Assembly: GCA_949948895.1 (NCBI GenBank)
Contig: CATLHE010000007.1
Coordinates: forward strand, 1 to 64,000
Length of the DNA stretch: 64,000 bases
Origin: an uncultured Christensenella sp.
GTDB taxonomy: Bacteria; Bacillota; Clostridia; Christensenellales; Pumilibacteraceae
Direction: 5' to 3'
Positions 8,154-16,251 of the stretch are shown here, in pieces (the first letter of the stretch is position 1; each line of letters starts with the position of its first letter). The notes beneath the pieces were generated by a model. That model saw nothing but the letters and a program-made list of their open reading frames with translations, made no database searches and was not told the DNA's origin. Position numbers and translations under genes: made by a program.

Positions 8154-9347
8154 CTAGACTATGTATTTTTCGAGCCGACCGGTCTGCTTGAGGAACGATA
8201 GCATACTGTCGGCGGCGAAAACGTCGGGCGCAAGCGCGAGGCACAGTCCGAGGTCGGTCCTGTCGACGAGCGTTTTCAGGCAATACCCGTCGTCGGGATA
8301 CAACCGCTTGAACACCGTGAACGCATTTAACTGCCGACGCTTGACCTCGCAAAGCTCTTTAGCGAGCTCCGTGCGGAACTCGTCGCGGCGGTATTCGCAT
8401 ATCCGCATCTTGATAGGCGGGTAAACGGCGGCGGCATGCACGCAGGCATGACGCACGTCGGTCTTGAAATACTCGCAAACGCTGTCTATGCGCTTGCCGT
8501 TATCGGGCGGGAATTCCAATCCCGTGCCGTCGAGGTTCTTCATATAAAAATCCAGTACGTACGCAGCCAACAGCATTTCCGTCTCGCCGCGCATGCCGAT
8601 AGGCCGTTCCTCGGCGGCGTACAGCATGCGCACCGCTTCGCCCGTTTGCGCCGCGCCCGACGCATGCAAGAGCTCGGGACGGCGTTCGATTATCCTTGCC
8701 GCTTTCTTGCCGTACTCGACGAGAAGCTCGGCGGTGCGCCGTCTGTCCTTGTACGTGCCGCGGAGCGCTTCCGTGAGCTCGGTAACGAGCGCCGCGATAT
8801 CCGCAACGGCTTTCGCATCGGCGCATTCTCCGCGCATCCGCGCGCCGAACGCGTAATCGAACGCGCAAAGATCGAGCGCGGCGAGCTCGCCGAATATCGA
8901 CGCATGGTTGCGGTCGATATCGTCGGCGTCGAACACGACGGCGAACGGCGCATCGCACTTTTCTAGCACCGCGAACGCCGCGTCCGTCGTGCGGTAGACC
9001 GTCGCGCTTGCCGCGGCGTACGCGTGCGTAGGGCAGAGTATGAGCTTGGCGGAACTGTCGAGCCTGCGTTTGAGCGCTCGAGCTTTAGCGAACTCGCTTT
9101 CGCCGCCGCGTACTACTATCATGTCCGCGTCGCCGTCCACCGCACGATAGCCCGCGCGCAGAAACATATCCACACTGTCAAAGCCGAGCGCATGTACCGT
9201 AGCGCCCTTAGCCGCTGCCGCCGTAACGGCGTCCAGCACCGTGTCGAAAAACGCAACTTCCGCTTTGTCGGCGGCGGCGTCCGCGTGTGAAAATTCGCGC
9301 GGCGGAACATCCGCCGCGTCGTCCGTATACTTGATATCGCCGTTCAT
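8154..9347 (-). CDS. Diverged GldA/glycerol-1-phosphate dehydrogenase-like protein
   Basis: About 397 residues with the layout of the iron-containing alcohol dehydrogenase/DHQ-synthase-like superfamily: an N-terminal Rossmann half with MIVVRGG in place of the usual GGG loop, a CPTHAYAAAS segment where the family has a Pro-Thr-x-x-x-x motif, and an all-helical C-terminal half. The usual metal-ligand histidines are not evident (MRGE replaces the family HGE), so it may be inactive or altered in cofactor use. ATG 9347 was preferred to an upstream in-frame ATG (9398), because a TATAAT (9359-9354) lies exactly 7 nt before it, implying transcription from the start codon itself. Alternative: an unrelated Rossmann protein. 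Confidence 0.5.
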   Translation of the reverse strand: MNGDIKYTDDAADVPPREFSHADAAADKAEVAFFDTVLDAVTAAAAKGATVHALGFDSVDMFLRAGYRAVDGDADMIVVRGGESEFAKARALKRRLDSSAKLILCPTHAYAAASATVYRTTDAAFAVLEKCDAPFAVVFDADDIDRNHASIFGELAALDLCAFDYAFGARMRGECADAKAVADIAALVTELTEALRGTYKDRRRTAELLVEYGKKAARIIERRPELLHASGAAQTGEAVRMLYAAEERPIGMRGETEMLLAAYVLDFYMKNLDGTGLEFPPDNGKRIDSVCEYFKTDVRHACVHAAAVYPPIKMRICEYRRDEFRTELAKELCEVKRRQLNAFTVFKRLYPDDGYCLKTLVDRTDLGLCLALAPDVFAADSMLSFLKQTGRLEKYIV

Positions 9348-9429
9348 GCGCTTATTATATACCGTAAGACAGGTAATAATTTGCGGTACTTTGGGCAAGA
9401 ATTACGTATATTGTCGATTGGTTTGCAGA

Positions 9430-9910
9430 GTGCAGAGGTTTGAATGGGTTACGTGGTTAGGCGTTTACGCTTTGCGGCGGTTCGCCTAGATTCCTCGCAG
9501 GCTCGGAATGACAAGCCGGAGGCTTGGCGAATGTCGTGTGTTTACGGAAACGGTGATTTGAGGTTGCACCCGACCAAACACGGTTTGGATAGTCGTCGTG
9601 TGTTGGCGTTTGAGATAGATTGACAGTACACCCGAATAGGGTCGGGGGCGTGTTTAGGGTCGTCGTTTGTTTAACGTTTACGCTTTGCGGCTACGCCAAA
9701 GATCCTTCGGCTTCGCCTCAGGATGACATTAGGACAATATGTACTGCTCTTATTCGGGTGTTACCTCAAATAAACGAATATGCAAATACACGGCAGAAAT
9801 CCAAGCTGTGCTTGGCACGACAGAAATCCAAACAGTGCTTGGTCGGGCGTAACGTAAAACAAATCACAAACGCAAACACACGACAAAAATCCAAGCTGTG
9901 CTTGGGAATA
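9430..9910. repeat. Intergenic composite repeat cluster 2
   Basis: Between divergently transcribed genes. Plus-oriented units (hairpin CAAGCCGGAGGCTTG near 9513, GTCGTGTG, CACCCGA near 9569 and 9631) lie to the left. The central CTTCGGCTTCGCCTCAGGA module lies near 9705-9726. Inverted units (TCGGGTG near 9755, TCGGGCG near 9842) with CCAAGCTGTGCTTGG-type hairpins lie to the right, ending about 30 bp before the permease promoter. A truncated extra module lies at about 9470-9512. Confidence 0.8.
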
Positions 9911-9938
9911 ATTAAATGTAATCTTTTGGCGTAAACGG

Positions 9939-9968
9939 TTGCCTTTTTATGTCGAATCGTGTTACAAT
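9939..9968 (+). promoter_or_regulatory. Promoter of the purine permease gene
   Basis: TTGCCT (9939-9944), 18-nt spacer, TACAAT (9963-9968), followed by a leader of about 25 nt with a strong ribosome binding site AAGGAGG (9984-9990). There is no room for a purine riboswitch. Confidence 0.65.
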
Positions 9969-9998
9969 AAAGTATATTTTTCCAAGGAGGTGTTTTCC

Positions 9999-11687
9999 GT
10001 GAGTGAAAACGAAAAAGACAACGAGAAAGACGTTGTCGAGACTTCGGTAACTGCGGACACCGAAGCGACGGAGCAGCCCGTAGTGAGCGCCGACACCGCT
10101 GAAACCAACAGCGATGAAACGAGCGTTACGAGCAGCGACGGCGCGGCGGCAGTAGCTACCAAAAAGCCGAAAAACAAGTTCTTGCAAAAGCTTGACGACT
10201 TTTTCGGCATAGGTAAGGCGGGCTCCAACTTCAAGACGGAGATTATCGGCGGACTTATCACCTTTATGGCGATGGTCTACATCCTGCCCGTAAACGCCAA
10301 TATGTTTTCCAATGACGTAGGCGGCTTGCTCGGAGTCAGCTTCGGCGCGATATATATCGCGACGGCGATTTCCGCGGTTGTCGGCACGTTGCTCATGGCG
10401 TTTCTTGCAAGACTTCCGATGGCTCAAGCTTCGGGTATGGGACTTAATGCGTTCTTCGTATTTACCATTTGCTTAGGCTTGAAGCTTACTTATGCCAACG
10501 CGCTTATTCTCGTGCTTGTAGACGGTATTTTGTTCATACTGCTTACCGTCACAGGCTTGCGTAAACGCTTGTTCGAGGCTATACCCAAGACCGTTCGTAT
10601 AGCTATCCCCGCCGGTATCGGACTGTTTATAGCCTTTATCGGTATGAAAAATGCGGGGCTTATAGTCGACGACATAGCAACGCTTGTTAAGCTGGCGTCG
10701 TTCAACCTTTTGGATACAGCCACGTACGGCTCGGTCATGCCGCTCATCATCACGATACTCGGCATCATCGCAGTCGCTATCATGTCTAAAAAAGGCGTCA
10801 AAGGCGCTATACTTTGGAGCATGCTCGGCGCGACGGCGCTCTATTGGGCGTTCATGGGTATCGGATATAACTTCGACGCTTTGAGCGCCGGCGTTATCGA
10901 CGGCTTCGGTGAAGCTTACGGCACAGTTGCCAAATGGAACCCCATCAACGCGTTTAAGGATTGGGGCGTTCAGTCGGTGGGACAAGTATTCGCGAGCGGT
11001 TTCGATTTCAGCGATTACCTTGCCATCCCCGGCAATAACGGCGGCAGCCTTGCACTCGTTATCATCACTTCGTCCTTGGCATTCTGCATGGTCGACCTGT
11101 TCGATACCATGGGCACGCTGTACGGCGCTTGCGCGCGCGGCAATATGCTCAAAGAAGACGGCAGCATCCCCAATATGAATAAAGCTATGCTTTGCGACGC
11201 TATAGCGACCACCACGGGCGCGATCTGCGGTACTTCCACCGTTACGACGTTTGTCGAGTCTTCGTCCGGTATCGGTACCGGCGCGCGCACCGGTCTTGCT
11301 TCCGTCATGACCGCCGCCTGCTTCGTAGTCGCCATGTTCCTCAGCCCCATAGCGGCTATGATCCCGTCTTGCGCGACTTCCATTGCGCTTATCTACGTGG
11401 GCGTTCTTATGATGAACTGCGTGCGCGAGATAGAGTGGACGGACGTTGCCGAAGCGGTGCCTGCGTTCCTTACGATCGCCATGATGCCGCTCACGTACAA
11501 CATTTCTTACGGTATCGCGTTCGGTATCATTTCGTGGCTGCTCATAAGAGTTGTGCTCACGCTTATCGACCTTGCCGGCAGGAAGAAGAAAGGTACGGTT
11601 GAGCCCGCCAAGGCGGAAGAGAAGATACACATTGTTACCGTCGTTATAGCGGTGCTGTTCATTCTCATGTTCTTCCTTACGCACTAA
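9999..11687 (+). CDS. NCS2/AzgA-type purine permease (PbuG/PbuO-like)
   Basis: Membrane transporter of 562 residues, probably a proton symporter for guanine, hypoxanthine or adenine. GTG 9999 is chosen because AAGGAGG ends 8 nt before it; the upstream in-frame extension would begin inside the promoter. The first 70 residues are an acidic Glu/Asp/Thr/Ser-rich tail, longer than in Bacillus PbuG. The core has about 13 hydrophobic segments, including the SGMGLNAFFVF region and the TFVESSSGIGTGARTG signature of the AzgA branch. A convergent terminator follows. Substrate preference within purines cannot be decided. Confidence 0.9.
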   Translation: MSENEKDNEKDVVETSVTADTEATEQPVVSADTAETNSDETSVTSSDGAAAVATKKPKNKFLQKLDDFFGIGKAGSNFKTEIIGGLITFMAMVYILPVNANMFSNDVGGLLGVSFGAIYIATAISAVVGTLLMAFLARLPMAQASGMGLNAFFVFTICLGLKLTYANALILVLVDGILFILLTVTGLRKRLFEAIPKTVRIAIPAGIGLFIAFIGMKNAGLIVDDIATLVKLASFNLLDTATYGSVMPLIITILGIIAVAIMSKKGVKGAILWSMLGATALYWAFMGIGYNFDALSAGVIDGFGEAYGTVAKWNPINAFKDWGVQSVGQVFASGFDFSDYLAIPGNNGGSLALVIITSSLAFCMVDLFDTMGTLYGACARGNMLKEDGSIPNMNKAMLCDAIATTTGAICGTSTVTTFVESSSGIGTGARTGLASVMTAACFVVAMFLSPIAAMIPSCATSIALIYVGVLMMNCVREIEWTDVAEAVPAFLTIAMMPLTYNISYGIAFGIISWLLIRVVLTLIDLAGRKKKGTVEPAKAEEKIHIVTVVIAVLFILMFFLTH

Positions 11688-11707
11688 TTATCATTTAAAT
11701 CAAGCAC

Positions 11708-11741
11708 AAAAAAATCCGTTGCCAGTGGCAGCGGATTTTTT
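11708..11741. terminator. Bidirectional terminator between permease gene and degV
   Basis: Hairpin AAATCCGTTGCC / GGCAGCGGATTT with a 3-nt loop, an A-run before and a T-run after it. It can serve both convergent genes. Confidence 0.9.
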
Positions 11742-11776
11742 GTTGCGTTGTTTTATTCGGAATTACTCGGTGAAAT

Positions 11777-12661
11777 TTAAGAGCGGGGTTCTTTGGTGAC
11801 GAACGAGATAAGTACCGATTCGGGACCGAGGTGAGTGCCGATAATGGGCGAGAGCTTGCTACGGCGTATCACTATTTCGGGATTGATCGCTTTGAGTTCT
11901 TCTACCATAACGTCCGCCATTTCCTCATTGTCGGCGTCGCAGACGTATACGGGCGAGTCGCTCGTCATATCGGCAAGCTCGGCGTACTTGCCGGCAATAT
12001 GCGATATCGCTTTGCGCGAACCGCGCATATTGGTCGTATTTGCGATCGCGCCGTCGGGCGTTATTATGATTATTGGTTTAAAATTGAGCATGGAGCCGAG
12101 CGCGGCTTTTGCGGCGCCTATCCTGCCACCGCGTTTTAGGTGTTTCAAGTCTTCTACATATACCGTAGTGTAAATGCTGCGCTTGAATACTTCTATGTCG
12201 GCGGCGTTCTCTTCCGCGCTCATGCCTTTTTGCTTATTGGCGAGCATGCGTTCCGCTATAATGCTCATTGCGCCCGTCGCGCCTATGGAGTCGATGGCGT
12301 AGAGCTTGGCGTCCGTGTGCTTTTCGTTGAGGTTTTTGGCGGCGAGCTTAGCCGACTCGAACGTAGAGGACAGTTTACTCGAAAGGCAGGAGCATACAAC
12401 GCTCTTTCCGCTTGCAAGATAGGGCTCGAAAAGCTCTTCGTACTGGAAGGGCGTTATCTGCGTCGTTTTGGGAAGACTGCCGGTGCGTATATCGCGGTAA
12501 AAACCTTTTACTTTTTCGTCGGAGTCCGTGCCAGTGCACTCGTAAATATTGCCGTCCGATTCGCAGGGCATGGGAATGAAATTCAGTTCGCTGTTTAACG
12601 CTACGTCCAAAGCTACGTCAGCCGACGCGTCGGTAAATATAGCGTAGTCTTGATTTGCCAT
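11777..12661 (-). CDS. DegV family fatty-acid-binding protein
   Basis: 294 residues with the DegV fold: an N-terminal TDASADV segment, a central GKSVVCSCLSSKLSSTF segment containing the lipid carboxylate-binding Ser, LKRGGRIGAAKAALGSML (the hallmark of the family) and a C-terminal GTHLGPESVLISF. DegV/FakB proteins present fatty acids to FakA kinase for phospholipid synthesis. A stand-alone FakA C-terminal-type protein is encoded at 50902 in this window, but no full FakA. The start ATG is preceded by AAGGAGA. A branched inverted-repeat structure lies between this gene and the divergent channel gene. Confidence 0.92.
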   Translation of the reverse strand: MANQDYAIFTDASADVALDVALNSELNFIPMPCESDGNIYECTGTDSDEKVKGFYRDIRTGSLPKTTQITPFQYEELFEPYLASGKSVVCSCLSSKLSSTFESAKLAAKNLNEKHTDAKLYAIDSIGATGAMSIIAERMLANKQKGMSAEENAADIEVFKRSIYTTVYVEDLKHLKRGGRIGAAKAALGSMLNFKPIIIITPDGAIANTTNMRGSRKAISHIAGKYAELADMTSDSPVYVCDADNEEMADVMVEELKAINPEIVIRRSKLSPIIGTHLGPESVLISFVTKEPRS

Positions 12662-12702
12662 GTTTATAAAAATCTCCTTGATTGTGTGTACTTATAGAAT
12701 AA

Positions 12703-12773
12703 CATTTATCGTTTCAAATTACAAGCTATAACTTGTCGCTTAAGGCTAAATGCCTCGCTTTGAAATGTAAATG
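12703..12773. other. Branched inverted-repeat structure between degV and focA-like gene
   Basis: Outer arms 12703-12718 and 12759-12773 pair (CATTTA and TTTCAAA blocks against TTTGAAA and TAAATG). Inside are two small hairpins: ACAAG/CTTGT (12721-12736) and AGGC/GCCT (12743-12755). This gives a three-way-junction shape. It lies upstream of the channel promoter at 12850, so if transcribed it would more likely sit in the degV leader. I could not match it to a riboswitch class. Confidence 0.4.
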
Positions 12774-12849
12774 ACACAATACATAATGCTTTGTGTAGTT
12801 TATTATTGTGATGGATTTGAACGTATGTGTTGTATTTGCTCGAAAAGGA

Positions 12850-12878
12850 TTGACAAAATTCGACATGTATGGTATGCT
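12850..12878 (+). promoter_or_regulatory. Promoter of the formate/nitrite-type channel gene
   Basis: TTGACA (12850-12855), 17-nt spacer, TATGCT (12873-12878). The expected +1, 7 nt downstream, is base 12885, the A of the start codon. No Shine-Dalgarno sequence precedes the ATG, so the mRNA is predicted to be leaderless. Confidence 0.75.
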
Positions 12879-12884
12879 CGCGGT

Positions 12885-13685
12885 ATGTTTTCTCCAAGCG
12901 AAGTAGTGGATAATTACGTAGGTATCGCGCGCGGCAAAGCGGAAGCGAAGTGGTATAAACTACTCATTCTTTCCGTTCTTGCCGGCGCGTTTATTGCGCT
13001 CGGCGGCGCGCTTGCGACCGTTGCGGGCGCGTATGCGGGCGGGAGCTCGGCGGCGCTCGTCAAGGGCGCGGTGTTTCCCGTCGGGCTTATGCTCGTTGTG
13101 GTGTGCGGCGCGGAGTTGTTTACGGGTAATTGTTTGATGATAGCGCCGACGATAGATCGGCACGTGCGTGTGCGCGGACTTTTGAAAAACTTGGGGATCG
13201 TTTACTTGGGCAACCTCGTAGGCGGGGTGCTCATAGCCGTCCTTGTCGTGTTCAGTCATGTGATGCCCGAAGATGCTGCGCTTGCCGCAGTGACCACCGC
13301 CGCAGCAAAGAGTTCTTTAGGGTTCGGCGACGCGTTCCTGCGCGGTATCCTCTGCAATGTTTTGGTATGTCTTGCGGTCATTGTCGCGCTTTCGAGTAAG
13401 TCCATAGTCGGTAAGATCTTGGGCGTGTATCTTCCCGTGTTCGCGTTTGTCGTGCTCGGGTTCGAGCACTCGGTAGCCAACATGTACTACTTGTCGGCGG
13501 GGCTCATGCAAAACGCGCTTGGAGCGTACGGCGCGGCTGCTGCGGGGCTTTCGCTCGGCAATGCGTTGGCGTTCTGTTTGATACCGTCTACGCTCGGGAA
13601 TATCGTCGGCGGCGCGGTCGTCGGTATCGCGCAGTATTATGCGTTCAGACCGAAGCCGGATAAACCGAATGACAGCGCGACTTGA
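12885..13685 (+). CDS. Formate/nitrite transporter (FNT) family channel
   Basis: 266-residue integral membrane protein with six predicted helices and the FNT signatures: an AGAFIALGGAL segment early, GAELFTGNC (omega-loop region) after helix 2, and GFEHSVANMY in the second half with the conserved central His. FNT pentamers move formate, nitrite, hydrosulfide or lactate together with protons; formate is plausible for a fermenting anaerobe. The ATG at 12885 is chosen because it fits the family N-terminus and coincides with the predicted transcription start. An upstream in-frame ATG (12771) would place the -35/-10 inside the gene. No pfl or nir gene is adjacent. Confidence 0.9.
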   Translation: MFSPSEVVDNYVGIARGKAEAKWYKLLILSVLAGAFIALGGALATVAGAYAGGSSAALVKGAVFPVGLMLVVVCGAELFTGNCLMIAPTIDRHVRVRGLLKNLGIVYLGNLVGGVLIAVLVVFSHVMPEDAALAAVTTAAAKSSLGFGDAFLRGILCNVLVCLAVIVALSSKSIVGKILGVYLPVFAFVVLGFEHSVANMYYLSAGLMQNALGAYGAAAAGLSLGNALAFCLIPSTLGNIVGGAVVGIAQYYAFRPKPDKPNDSAT

Positions 13686-13695
13686 TGAAAAACCG

Positions 13696-13724
13696 TTGAC
13701 ATTCCGTTTTTTATTTGGTATATT
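13696..13724 (+). promoter_or_regulatory. Promoter of the ABC-F gene
   Basis: TTGACA (13696-13701), 17-nt spacer, TATATT (13719-13724). It lies about 190 nt upstream of the ABC-F start codon, leaving a long leader that contains a mini-ORF and nested hairpins. Confidence 0.8.
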
Positions 13725-13769
13725 TGATTTAACAAACTGTACGGTGCTGCGGCTCCGTTTGAGGTGAAA

Positions 13770-13784
13770 ATGTACAATAAGTAA
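13770..13784 (+). CDS. Putative 4-codon leader peptide (Met-Tyr-Asn-Lys)
   Basis: ATG-TAC-AAT-AAG-TAA preceded by GAGGTG (13761-13766) at proper spacing. Minimal upstream ORFs with good ribosome binding sites are typical of ribosome-mediated attenuation in front of ABC-F and erm resistance genes. It is too short to judge by coding statistics; support comes only from the ribosome binding site, its position between promoter and hairpins, and the downstream gene family. Confidence 0.5.
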   Translation: MYNK

Positions 13785-13806
13785 TTTGGTTTCGAAAGTA
13801 TCGGTT

Positions 13807-13897
13807 CGCCGCGTGTAGCGGCGATTTGGTGTGTTCGGGATCGGATTACTTGTAAAGAAAACTGCGTTAAGCGGTTTTTTTGTTTTGTATCCGATCC
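13807..13897 (+). promoter_or_regulatory. Attenuator-like hairpin set in the ABC-F leader
   Basis: Three elements in order: hairpin CGCCGC/GCGGCG (13807-13823); 5' arm GGATCGGATTAC (13838-13849); intrinsic-terminator-like hairpin AAAACTGC/GCGGTTTT followed by T-run (13858-13881); 3' arm GTATCCGATCC (13887-13897), complementary to the 13838 arm with one bulge. The long-range arm encloses the terminator, so its formation could compete with the terminator or with the first hairpin. The layout matches known antibiotic-induced attenuators of ABC-F genes; which fold is on or off is inference. Confidence 0.6.
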
Positions 13898-13921
13898 TTT
13901 TGTATATAAAACGGAGGATCT

Positions 13922-15430
13922 ATGATAGAACTTAAAAATGTAAGCTTAAAGCTTTTGACGGACGGGCGGTATATTGCCGAAAACTTCGATTTTACGCTCG
14001 GTAGCGGCGATAAGGCCGTTATTATCGGCGAAGAGGGCAACGGAAAGTCCACGCTGTTGAAAAGCATATTCGATCGCAAGCTCACCGACGGGTATTGTGA
14101 GTTTTCGGGAACGGTCAAGGCGCACGGGCGCATTGCATACCTGTCGCAGTTTGCGGACGCGGACACCGACGGCGTGCGGCTATGCGATCTATTCGGTGAC
14201 GATCACTATGCGCACATGGACGAAGCGTTGAGTCTGTTGCCGTTTGAGCTGATAACTTCGGAGCGGCGGCTATGCGAGCTGTCGGGCGGAGAGAGAGTGC
14301 GGGCGCGGCTTTTGCGTTTGATCTTGGACGAGCCCGACGCTCTGCTCTTGGACGAGCCGACCAACGATTTGGATATAGAGACGCTCGAATGGCTTGAGAA
14401 GTTTTTGCGCTTGACGAATATTCCCGTGCTGTTCGTGTCGCATGACGAGACGCTTATCGAAAACGTTGCCAACGTTATCATTCACATGGAACAGGTTGTG
14501 CGCAAGACGGAGTGCCGCATAACGGTGGCGCGGTGCGGTTATCGCGAGTATGCCGAGAGGCGCGCTCTTACGTTTGAGCATCAAAAACAGGTCGCGCAAA
14601 AACAGCGCGACGACTATGCCAAGCAAATGGATAAATGGCGGCGTATACATGACCGCGTGGAGCACGAGCTTAATACCATATCGCGGCAAAACCCGTCGGG
14701 CGGGCGGCTATTGAAAAAGAAGATGAAGTCCGTCCTGTCCACGGAAAAGCGGTTCGAGCGCGAACGCGAGGAGTTTATCGAGTTTCCAAAAGAAGAGTCG
14801 GCGATAATTACCGAGTTCGAGCCTGTGGCTTTGCCGCGCGGCAAAGTCGTTTTGGATATATCGCTCCCGCGACTCGACGCGGGCGGACGGACGATAGCGA
14901 GCAACGTCAAACTGTTTGTGCGCGGTGGGGAGAAGATAGGGATAATAGGCGCGAACGGTGCGGGTAAGTCCACGCTTATGAACGTACTGTGGGAGAATTT
15001 GCGGACGAGAACGGATATCGTCGCGGCGTATATGCCGCAGGATTATTCGCGCATGCTCGATTACTCTTTGACGCCCGTGGAGTTTCTTGCCGAAAATTAT
15101 TCCAAAGACGAGATAACCAAAGCGCGGACGTATATGGGCAGTATGAAGTTTACTCATGCCGAAATGACCGCGCCGATAGGCAGTCTGAGCGGTGGACAGC
15201 GCGCTAAGATACTTTTATTGGATATGGTCATTCGCGGTGCGAACGTACTGTTATTGGACGAGCCGACGCGTAATTTCAGTCCGCTGTCCGCGCCTGTGGT
15301 GCGCGGCAGTATAGGCAGGTTCGGCGGCAGTGTGATAAGCGTGTCGCACGACCGAAAATACCTTAAAGAGGTGTGCGATACCGTGTACGAACTCAGTGAG
15401 GCGGGACTGACGCGTGTCGAACTTCTATAA
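13922..15430 (+). CDS. ABC-F ribosome-protection-type ATPase
   Basis: 502-residue soluble tandem ATPase without membrane segments. First domain: Walker A GEEGNGKST near residue 36, LSGGERVRARL, DEPTNDLD. An interdomain linker of about 80 charged residues follows (residues about 215-290; PtIM region). Second domain: GANGAGKST near 343, LSGGQRAKIL and DEPTRNFSPLS, a replacement of the usual DEPTNHLD typical of clostridial antibiotic-resistance ABC-F proteins such as CplR. Such proteins bind the ribosomal E site and displace lincosamides, pleuromutilins or streptogramin A. The ribosome binding site ACGGAGG is well spaced. The leader suggests drug-inducible expression. A housekeeping ABC-F role is the alternative. 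Confidence 0.88.
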   Translation: MIELKNVSLKLLTDGRYIAENFDFTLGSGDKAVIIGEEGNGKSTLLKSIFDRKLTDGYCEFSGTVKAHGRIAYLSQFADADTDGVRLCDLFGDDHYAHMDEALSLLPFELITSERRLCELSGGERVRARLLRLILDEPDALLLDEPTNDLDIETLEWLEKFLRLTNIPVLFVSHDETLIENVANVIIHMEQVVRKTECRITVARCGYREYAERRALTFEHQKQVAQKQRDDYAKQMDKWRRIHDRVEHELNTISRQNPSGGRLLKKKMKSVLSTEKRFEREREEFIEFPKEESAIITEFEPVALPRGKVVLDISLPRLDAGGRTIASNVKLFVRGGEKIGIIGANGAGKSTLMNVLWENLRTRTDIVAAYMPQDYSRMLDYSLTPVEFLAENYSKDEITKARTYMGSMKFTHAEMTAPIGSLSGGQRAKILLLDMVIRGANVLLLDEPTRNFSPLSAPVVRGSIGRFGGSVISVSHDRKYLKEVCDTVYELSEAGLTRVELL

Positions 15431-15485
15431 AAACAAGCTAAACAAATTTGACAGTAATACGGTAATATTTAGTACATTCGACACG

Positions 15486-15519
15486 AAAAACGCGCTCCCT
15501 AGCTTTGGGGGCGCGTTTA
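15486..15519. terminator. Convergent terminator after the ABC-F gene
   Basis: Hairpin AACGCGCTCCC / GGGGGCGCGTTT with A-run before and a weak T-rich stretch after, between the convergent ABC-F and DUF2461 genes. Confidence 0.75.
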
Positions 15520-15556
15520 TGTATTTGGGTTTAGATACGGTTATATATTCAACGAG

Positions 15557-16240
15557 TTATCTCGCGGGCATTTGGAAGTCTTTAAGCGCCGCGTTGAGGT
15601 AGTCGTTAAACGGTTTCATCGCTTTGAATATCTCGGTCGCTTTTTCCAGGAACGCCGCTTCGTCGCGCACTTCGTCGTCGGACATAAAATATTCCAAGTA
15701 CCAAGATTTATATTTAAGGTATTCCGCCTGCGGGTGATTTTTGTCATAGCCCGCGGGTACATTTTTAAGCGCCGCTCCTTTTACGGTAAAATGCTTTTTA
15801 AACTCCGCATTGTTTATTATGGCGTTCCATTCGTCGGGGTGGGCGGAAATGTAGTCGCGCACCATTGCCGTCGCATTGGAAAACATGTCCGCGAAAAGTC
15901 CGCCGCCCAAAAACGTTCCGCCGTCGGGCTTTATCATTATATAGTATCCGACGGGGATGGGGAGCTTGCCTTTGGACGAGATGTGCGCGCGGAAAGACGG
16001 GTTATACGGCGATTTGTCGTGGCTGAACCTTGTGTCGCGCACGAGCTTGAAGGTGAGCTCTTTCGCCACGTTGTGCAGTACGCTTTGGTCAAACGCGCCT
16101 ATGCGATATATAAGATCCTGTACGAGCCGTTCAAACTCCGCAGCGGCGGCTTTGTTTTCGTTTTTGTGTTCGTGATACCACTCGCGGTCGTTGTTGGCGC
16201 TTAATTGCGCAAGGTAGTCGAGCATAAGTCCTGTGTCCAT
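15557..16240 (-). CDS. DUF2461 domain protein
   Basis: 227 residues matching the DUF2461/TIGR02453 type: an N-terminal NNDREWYHEHK segment, central LTFKLVRDTRFSHDKSPYNP, GYYIMIKPDGGTFLGGGLF, and a C-terminal region with Trp/Tyr-rich helices. Function of the family is not established. It is the second gene of a TetR-led operon, 11 bp after the regulator stop codon, so it is probably controlled by it. No membrane segments or signal peptide. Confidence 0.88.
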   Translation of the reverse strand: MDTGLMLDYLAQLSANNDREWYHEHKNENKAAAAEFERLVQDLIYRIGAFDQSVLHNVAKELTFKLVRDTRFSHDKSPYNPSFRAHISSKGKLPIPVGYYIMIKPDGGTFLGGGLFADMFSNATAMVRDYISAHPDEWNAIINNAEFKKHFTVKGAALKNVPAGYDKNHPQAEYLKYKSWYLEYFMSDDEVRDEAAFLEKATEIFKAMKPFNDYLNAALKDFQMPAR

Positions 16241-16251
16241 GATTTTCTCCT

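Noticed and set aside
7516..9910. CRISPR array
   Set aside because: Repeated blocks are short, imperfect, in both orientations and separated by related rather than unique spacers of uneven length; no cas genes in the window.
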